A stretch of 64,000 nucleotides of DNA from Lineus longissimus (taxonomy: Eukaryota; Nemertea; Pilidiophora; Heteronemertea; Lineidae), in the NCBI RefSeq assembly GCF_910592395.1, contig NC_088318.1:3658001-3722000 (forward strand), in the 5' to 3' direction. The stretch's first letter is position 1. Each line of letters begins with the position of its first letter. Shown here piece after piece: positions 39,501-48,500 of the stretch. The notes below the pieces were generated by a model. It searched no databases, was not told the DNA's origin, and saw nothing but the letters and a program-made list of their open reading frames with translations. Position numbers and translations under genes: made by a program.

Positions 39501-42500
39501 TCTCAAAGCATCAACTCTTTCGAAAATACCTCACATTTCGTGTTTTCACGCGGGCTGTGGCTCTCAAAGCGTCAACTCTTCAGGAAACAACCTACATTTC
39601 CAGACATAATTTTAATCCTCAAGAAACATTCATGATCGCAGCTTTCCGGCAAGGAGACCGTTGTATTCATATTGTCACCAAGGCGACTCACTTCCACTTC
39701 TCTATAATTTCAAATTAATCAATACAGGGTAAAGCGTAATTCAATTAAATGTACACAGCCCAAGGAACAGCCACATATGTGTATGCATGTCTCCATCATT
39801 ATCACATTTTGGCTTACATTTTAGGACCAGAATATGCAGTATAACGTCCGTAACACATTTTATTGACTTTCGTCAAATTGGTCTACCATCTTCATCAAGT
39901 AGCCTTACTTCTTGCGCAGGTTCACAAAACCGACAAAACTGGCGTTTACACCAGAGCTTTGAATCAAAGAAATTATTTTTTTTTACGACAGTCGTGATCG
40001 TGGTTGATGGTCTGATTTAGATTACTTGATACAATTCATCTTAAAAATGTCAATGATGAGGCTACTCATAGAGGATGAAATGATGTTGAGTACTGCTTCG
40101 TTCCACTCTTTGGGGCCACAGATTAATGATGAGAATTGCAATATTCTCAAAAGTGACATGACATAACCATTAGCAAACTTAGCGGCGTCAATCGACAATA
40201 ATCGCTCTCTCGTTTGCGGTGGTCATCGCAGGTCCCTCGGCTGACCAAAATCGGAGATCACGTCAACCTTTCACACATGTATACCGTCGGAGGTAGCATC
40301 GCCGGGCAAAAATCGCCTGTTCGCCGGACGCGCAAAATATGCAAATCATCATACGTTTCCCCTTGCGATACAGCCATACCACCAATTGATGTAGAGTGCA
40401 ACAAAACCCGACATCAAAATAATGAAATCAACATCTATTCAATTTGTGATCCGATATTGGTTGTGATATTCGAAACCCTCATAAGATGACTCAATTTTAG
40501 CGTGGATATCAACTTTATGAAGTACATGTTGTTGTCATTCGATCTGTCGCATCGATTCTTTTTTTTATTACCGCTGAAAACAGAGGGGTAAACAAGGTAA
40601 TATTTTCTGCCGAAGGAATTGTTTTTGTCGAAAAGAAAATCGAGCGCCAGTTCCCCCAAATGTACCACTTCTAAAAAATATTTATTCACTGGAACCTTTT
40701 CTTGTGGCACTGGCAAGGTACAATCATCGTACCAGCAAGATTTGTCACAACTTTACTTTTTTTATACCAACTCAAGAGTTTACGCTGGGTATCTCGCCAA
40801 AACTTATGTGGTCGAAAGGAAGCTAATACATCATCCATAATCCTATAAAAATGAAATGTTGCAACTAGTGTTTCTGAGTCTATACTGTTCCGTGGTGAAC
40901 TCATAAGCAGTGATTTACATCCGCGCCTCAAAGCAAGCATCCGACCAATGCATTATACGCTAATAACCTCCGGCAGTCAATCACAGATAAATTCGCAATA
41001 AAATGCAAACACTCACCGCCGAAGTAGCTTGCTACAGAACAGGGTACAAATTGACTTAAGCTCTACTTCGTGGATTGTCGCAGGCATACCAAATTAACTG
41101 GCTGTAAGTTGTCGCGACAAATTGGATTGCGGCACCAGAACAAATGATGCTAAAAACCGGAAATAGACGAACAAATGCTAAGATGCTAAAAACCGGAATG
41201 CTATTCAAAACCGGATTTTTGAGCATGAATTCGAAAATTTCCGATTATGTAAATACGTACTGAAGATGAATCTCGACAATGCCGTTGTGTATAGACTCAT
41301 ATACAAATATATAAATGCCAGGTAACGGCGAATTTGCGTGCACAATTACTGCTATACAGCAATGTTTATTTCTGTTTACCTGAGCGTATAGGCCATACCC
41401 TTTAAGGGGACAACTTGGGTATGAGATGTTGGTTTTTCATCAGACAGAAATGGCTTCCAGCACCCTGACTTCTCCAAACAGGACAATTGAAAAGTCACTG
41501 CACTACAATAAACAATGCACTAGAACGGGTTGAAATCATAGGACTGCCTGAAATTCACATGCCATGTCCAAAACTGCCTCGCAACACCGTCCAAAATCAT
41601 AATTAGAACTCAGCATTAGTAGTACAGGTGGCGGTGCATGGTGTCAAGCAGAGTCATTACCCTCCTGGCCAGGTAAATACCACGCCCAAGTTGCCCCTTT
41701 AAAGTAACAGCTATACACATTGTTCATTTTACTCATCTCAAATTCCCGATATATCACCAATATCTCGATATCTGCCTTTGATATTTATTTGAAAATGCGC
41801 AGGCTGATTTTTGCTATAGACAATGTGGAACATGTATGACTGGATTTTTTATGTTCATTGCTTCACAGTAAGACTAATCACAGGATCTGAATGATAAGAG
41901 TACACAAGCGTTGGCGAATTATTAGAGAGTTCTCGAACATCCCCCGAAACGCCAACGTGAACGCCTGTGCCATTGTTCGACATCGTGATCAATGGGATAG
42001 GCGTTCGCGTTGGCGTTTCGGGGGCTTTGTGAAAACCCTCTATTATTATCAGGCATCAATCAATGCCTGTAAACTCCATGAAGCAAATGCTATTCTTAGT
42101 CAATTATTCAGTGATGTTTGCATGGTATCCTATTTTGCCTTCCCTTTTGAATTGGATTTCATAAAGAATTTTAAAGTGAACATACATGTATTTGAAAAAA
42201 TCACTGCTGCAGTGTCTCTCATTAGAGAATGTACAGCATTGATGTACTGTACCTTCCCGTTTATTGATATCATTTAACATAGGCGTATTCGATTCGTTAT
42301 TGAACCGTCTTTGATAATTCCAACGCATGCTGTGTGCTCTACATCTGAAGGCGCCACGCCTACAGTTAGAACTGCACACAGTGTGTATATTGAGTGTGTC
42401 GAGCATGTATCAATGCACGCTGCAGAATGCATCATACGTTGCTTGTTGTCAATGCATTTTGAGCCTGGTCATTCTGTATGGATTTCACTGACTCGGCCAA

Positions 42501-45500
42501 CAATCTTTGATAACAGCAGTTCATCAGAGGCAGCATTCAAGTCCAATGATATCAACTACACGTATATACATGCACTAAAGTTCACCGATGTTCATGATGT
42601 CATGCTCCAGCATGGCCTTTGTTTCGATTTCGAAGTAATTCGTCAACCTGTCTTTGATCGGTGAGACTAGAGAATGTTCGTCAATCTTAAGGTTGTCACA
42701 TGCCCATTTGTTCCATCGTTTATATGTTCAATGAAGAATTAATAAAGACTAGTCTTTATGAATGATTGGTTCCATGAAATCATTTCCATTTCGTTGTGAC
42801 TGTTGATACAATGACAATTTATCTTATTATAGGGCATGCAGACGACTCTCCATTTGATTACAGAAACTGATTGCGCAAAATAATGTCTGTATTATGTAAA
42901 AAGTGAATGACACCAGGTAACTTATGACAACACACGATTATCCTTCATGCATACAATAGGATAGTTAGTGATATGAGCGTGCATGTATCATTCTCAATAA
43001 ACATTTCATAATAGCATGCCGCGAAGTTACTATTTCTAGCTCACAAGATCATTTGCATAAGATATTGATGACGTTTTAGTCACGTGACAGGCGGACATCG
43101 AGACTTATTTCTACGCATTTGAGCTTATTCCAAAGTAAATTATCTTTGACCCTGCATTGTTTTTAGCATGAATGATACCATAGAGTCAGAGAGAGAAATA
43201 TTCAGAACAATTATGTAGTATTTCCAACACTCGGACATGTGCCAGATTGAATCTAACTGCCCAAGTTAGAAAGCCTGTAATTCAGCGATGGGGAAATAGA
43301 GGGCAGCAGCTGCAGTGACGTCATCTTCGCGGAATGCTATTGAATGCACAGGAAACTTTAGAGAAAGAAGTCGAGGACGATAGGATAGTGGCCAGCTTCC
43401 TTTTCAGGGAAATCGAACCCCGGAACTTTCTCATAACGATGCGCTATTGCTATGCATAATGCAGCAACATCCAGACAGGAGTACTCCTTCGATCGTTACC
43501 TTCAGTTTAAATCACCGACTCCCTTCGCAATGTCACACGACGTGTTTATTCCAGTAACGCTGAAAGGGTGGATGTCGTCCTGGTACCCAGGTTCTAGATC
43601 GACTGGATAATAAGCACCCTGGGTGCCATTACACTAGACAAGCAGCACCCAGCTTCTTTTTGCCTGGCTTACGGATCTTAGGGACGAGGACGTTTCTTGC
43701 AATCTCGTTTATCTCGCGCCGTGGTACTTGCGGCATTAGCAGTGCGCGAAATAAAAAGAGCAGATAAAACAGAAAAAAACGCGTAACTGCTAATGCCGCA
43801 AGTACCACGGCGCGAGATAAAACGAGATTGCAAGAACACATACATACACATGTAGGCCTATATGTCCTGTTGCGTTCTCAAGGTTTGGTGTGAAAACAAA
43901 ATATGGCCAATAAGGCTCAGTTAAGCATTGAACTTGGTTTTACTAATGCATTCCCCATCAGCATCATCGTAGTTTTGCCCATTCTCTCCTGGAACTGTTA
44001 CACACTGTCTTTTCAAGACTGTTAAAATTGATTATGACTGATTCAAGCGGACTTAAAACCGATTTCAGTGGAAAGGGTTCTGCAAAATATGACAAAAACC
44101 TTTCGATTTTATAAATCAATGAATGTGCATAAGCGTGTATTATAATGCAAAAACAATCTTGGCCTTTGTCTGCAGACACCATTTCGAAGGATACCATTTG
44201 ATTAACAAAGGTCATCCTAAATAATTTAGATACATGTCATTACTGACTGTATCCGATGACATGTAGACGATTGCTGTGATAAAGAGCTATTACGGTGTAG
44301 TGTTATGCAGGTTAATTGATACGTAATTTGTATCAGCATGGCATAACATTGCACGATGAGCAAAGTCAGGTTGATTCGTGACAGTTTCAGCCTTGAAACA
44401 GATAGAACCCCTCACCTGCTTAAGGGTTGACCATAGATACCACCATTTTAGTGAGAACTTGGTATCCTAAAGCAATGGGAACTCCTTCAAAAGGAAGTGA
44501 ATGCCAATTTCACAGTTACGAGTGGGAGGTTATTCTCAAAACAAAGAACGGACTCCCAACCTTGAAATTGGAATTTGTTTCGTTTTAAAAGCAGTTGTTT
44601 CGTTTTGTAAATAGTTCTTATTACTTTAGGATTTCAAGTTCGATCAAAAATGGTGTTACCTTTGATCAATACTTAAGCATCAATCAACCGAAAATTAGAA
44701 AATCTAACGCCCAAGCTGTATCAGTATTGATTAATTAGGTCCAATGAAACCTAGATAATACGCCACTTTTAACCATTTTAGGACACGTCGGAAGAACTGT
44801 TGCCGTAAACGACCCTGGCAAGTTTCACCAGAGTATCAGGTGGAAATATTAGTGAGGGACTTTTACTCTCAAGTTATTGGACAATCTCGAATTCTTACCC
44901 GAATTGCAAAAGGTTAACAATCCAGATGACACACATGAAAATCATTAACGTTGACTTATTCTAATGACGGTCATGCATGAACCTATTTCAGTGATAGTCA
45001 CGATAAAGCAGGAACTTATTTTGATGACTCTCATGATAATCATGTACCTATTTCAGTGACACTCATGAAACAAATGTACCGATTTGAATGACTCTCATGA
45101 CAAGCATGAACCTATTTCAATGACACTCCTGATAAGCACGAAGCTATTTCATGTAGCTTTATATGATAAGCTATAATATGTATAAAGAGCCAACAAATCG
45201 CCCTGACGAAAGGACCATTAAGCCATGGTTTTATTCCTTGTTGTGTCAAATCAAGAGAATATTATGTTTACATTGAACTCAGTTGCCAGGCAGTCTTTGT
45301 TCGTGGCTATTCGGGCATACCAGCAAAATTGTTGGTCAGCGGTCAGGGGCAGCGCAGCGATGTTAAATCTGTCGGCCGAGGCCGATGAACATTCTACTTG
45401 ATACTGTTTATGTGTCTCCATTAGAAACGACCGGTTCAAGGTCTTCCTTTCATGTTTCAGAAACTGGTGAAGGATTTCTGTTTCTAGTTTTATTTTTGAG

Positions 45501-48500
45501 TACAAAACATCAATTGTAAAAGCTACATTCATGGAATTTTACTTCGCATCTGTGACCAAAATTTAATTTAGCATTTATTTATCAACTACGTGTAACTGCA
45601 GTTGGCGCCAAAAGTCCATTTCGCCAATATCTCAAAATGGAAAAAAAAACCCAGCTTAATTGCATTTTCGCACCAAGCTCGCCCATCCCCAGAGATGGTG
45701 GCGCTGCTGAGAGAGACTTTAAAGGGAAAGCTACTAACCTCGGGTCCAACATCCGCAGCTGTCACACTTGAGACGAACTCTCGCAGGAAGTTATCCAATT
45801 CCGATCCCTCAATGTATCCATTTCCTTAAACAAAAGGGGACTCTATCATATACATGTACATGAATCTTTGAATGACGTAAGTAAAAGAACAGTAATGCTG
45901 GCTACATGATGGATTTGATACACGACCTGTTTAAGCATTTTCTGGTGATGATGGCTAAATGGTGGAAATCGTTGCACTTTGTGATCAGATAAGCAAGAAA
46001 TTTGATACTTGTCATCCCCATTGGGGGATCAAGGGTGGATGTATACTTACACCCATTCGACCTCAACCGAAGCTATACTACCTGTGTTTGAATTATTGAC
46101 CAACCCAATCTAACTGAATCGGAATTAATTCCGAGGGGTACCTCAAAATGCAATTATCAGGTTTGCTGTCATGAACCAATCAAACCATATCGGAATAATT
46201 ATATGGAGAGCTGACTTGTTTTTTATTGAGGTGGAGTATTTTCCCTCTATAGAATGCAAAATATGATAACCATAATACATGTACATGTATACAGTTCTGG
46301 ACATGCTTACCTTTTATTGAAAAACTCTGGTACCAAAAAATAGACAACAGATCTTTTTGGTTGTCGCGGATATGATTATGAGATCAAGATCAAATCTTTC
46401 TGATAAACGTATGGCTTCACAGATCGAACGATCGAACACTAACAAACCCAATGTACTCGTTTATTGGCTTGTAATACTCTCGTAATTGAGGCGATAGATC
46501 AATTCAGTGTATTTGAATGAATGTGAATAACTGTCATTTCGCCTTAGGAGAAATAAACTAATAAGATCGCTCAGTATTGGCGTGTTCCATCATCCTGGCA
46601 GTTGTTAGGACATAGGAGTAAAAAAGCCTGATTTCGGGATGGTGTTCCATGTGCTTGGTGAACAGTTGACAACATCAATGCATCCTGAGGAAATCAGGGT
46701 TAATGCTCGCTTCTCCGGCCCTGCACACAAATCAGGGGTTAACTATCGCTTCTCCTGCCCTGCACACTAAGCGTGCGAACATTAACCTCTGATTTCCTCA
46801 GCATGACATCAACGAGCTTTTTTTACATCTGTCAGGATTTTCTTTTGTATACAGTATATATCAATCACCAACGTAATGTATACAAAGTATGGATTCAATA
46901 TATACTTGGGTATACTTGACATGTTGATATATTATGTAAGAGAATCGTTTATTTAACGACTCTGAGATTTATGAATTGAACGCAGCTTTAATTGCAATAA
47001 CAAGTTCAAATTAAGCCACCATTTCTCAGAGCATGGGCGTTGCCCTTTTTGATTACAAGGAATTGATACTGAATACGTTGGAAACCAGGCCTACTCAGTG
47101 CAATAAAATCAGTGCTAATGTAATGATCACATGTATTTGCCAACAGAAATGCATTGAATGGTAATGTGTACATCAACACCATCTGTGTTACAGCTCGGCC
47201 TAGGCCTAGAAAAATCAATACCGATAATGTATTCGATATAAATTTTATAAAAACAACGGTCCGTTGTCTGGGATACCTAGCTAAAGGCCTGTGCAATATG
47301 GTAATATGTAAACCGCTGTTCAGGTGGTTCATTCAGGTCACTCGATGAGTCACCATCATTACGGACAATGGAGGACCAAAAGGGCCTGAAATGACATTTA
47401 GACTACTCCTGCGTAGTCTGGCTTTGTGTGTAAAAACGGTGCTGGAAGTGGTGTGCGACTCAAACAATGGTCCATCTTTAATAGGTTGCTATAGGCAGGA
47501 GCGGGAGGGGGTTAAATTGGTAATTTAAGTGACAATAGTTAACATACTTTGGGCCTTGATTCGACAATGAGTGTATTCCTTAAACTTTAGGCCTAGCGTG
47601 AAGAGTTTTGATGCCGCACTGTGAAATAGGAGAAACCCCTATTGCCGACTTCGTGTATGACCTAATCTGACATTCCTGGCTCCTGCCTATACTGCCCCCC
47701 TTAAATGCAGAAATACGTTTTAGACACGTTTCCCAAATGTGGTTTTAGATACAGTCCCCCTCTCGATGTGTTGTATATGACTTAGGGGTATTAAAAACCT
47801 GAATCTCAACCGGATGATAACATGTACATATATGATGAACGGACTGTATGACCTCAAGACGCTGGTTGAAAAGCAACCACGGTCGAAATGTTGCAGTGTT
47901 AGCTTTTAATATAGGCCTAGATCCTAGATACTTATATATCTGTGAAAATCAATAATTAAACGACAGTGGAATAATAAAATGTGGACACTTGTATAATTAC
48001 GTGACCATCCAGCAGCAGGGGACGCGCATATATATTGTAATTGTTCGATTTTTTTTAAGGCCTGTCTGTCATTTTACCACGGGACGATTTTCATTATTCA
48101 TCTTTTCATTATAATTTATCTTAAACTCCTCAGTTCAGTGGTCCCGAAAACCCAGTTTTCGGCCCGGATTCGCGCTGGCTGCGAACGAGCTTTGAACGAA
48201 ACGGTAGGTCTTGTATTTCGATAACGTTTTTACAAATGGAGAGAAAATATGTGTCGCGACCAACAGCAAGGTGACCACACACATTTTATCATATGTTGAT
48301 ATTTTTCATCTTTTGATGCTGATTAAATCTTGTCACACCTGGTCACTCCGCAAACAATTATTGGGACAAGAATGAAATTAACTGACATAACTGATACATA
48401 AATCTTGTCACATCTGGTTATTTCACCAAAAAGGCACATTTCAGTGCAAACAGACGCTTAGCAGTTTAAACAGAAACGTCCAACCAGAAGAAAATACATG

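Noticed and set aside
41891-42277. 128-aa plus-strand ORF
   Set aside because: It crosses a palindromic MITE with its target duplications and has no recognisable domain.
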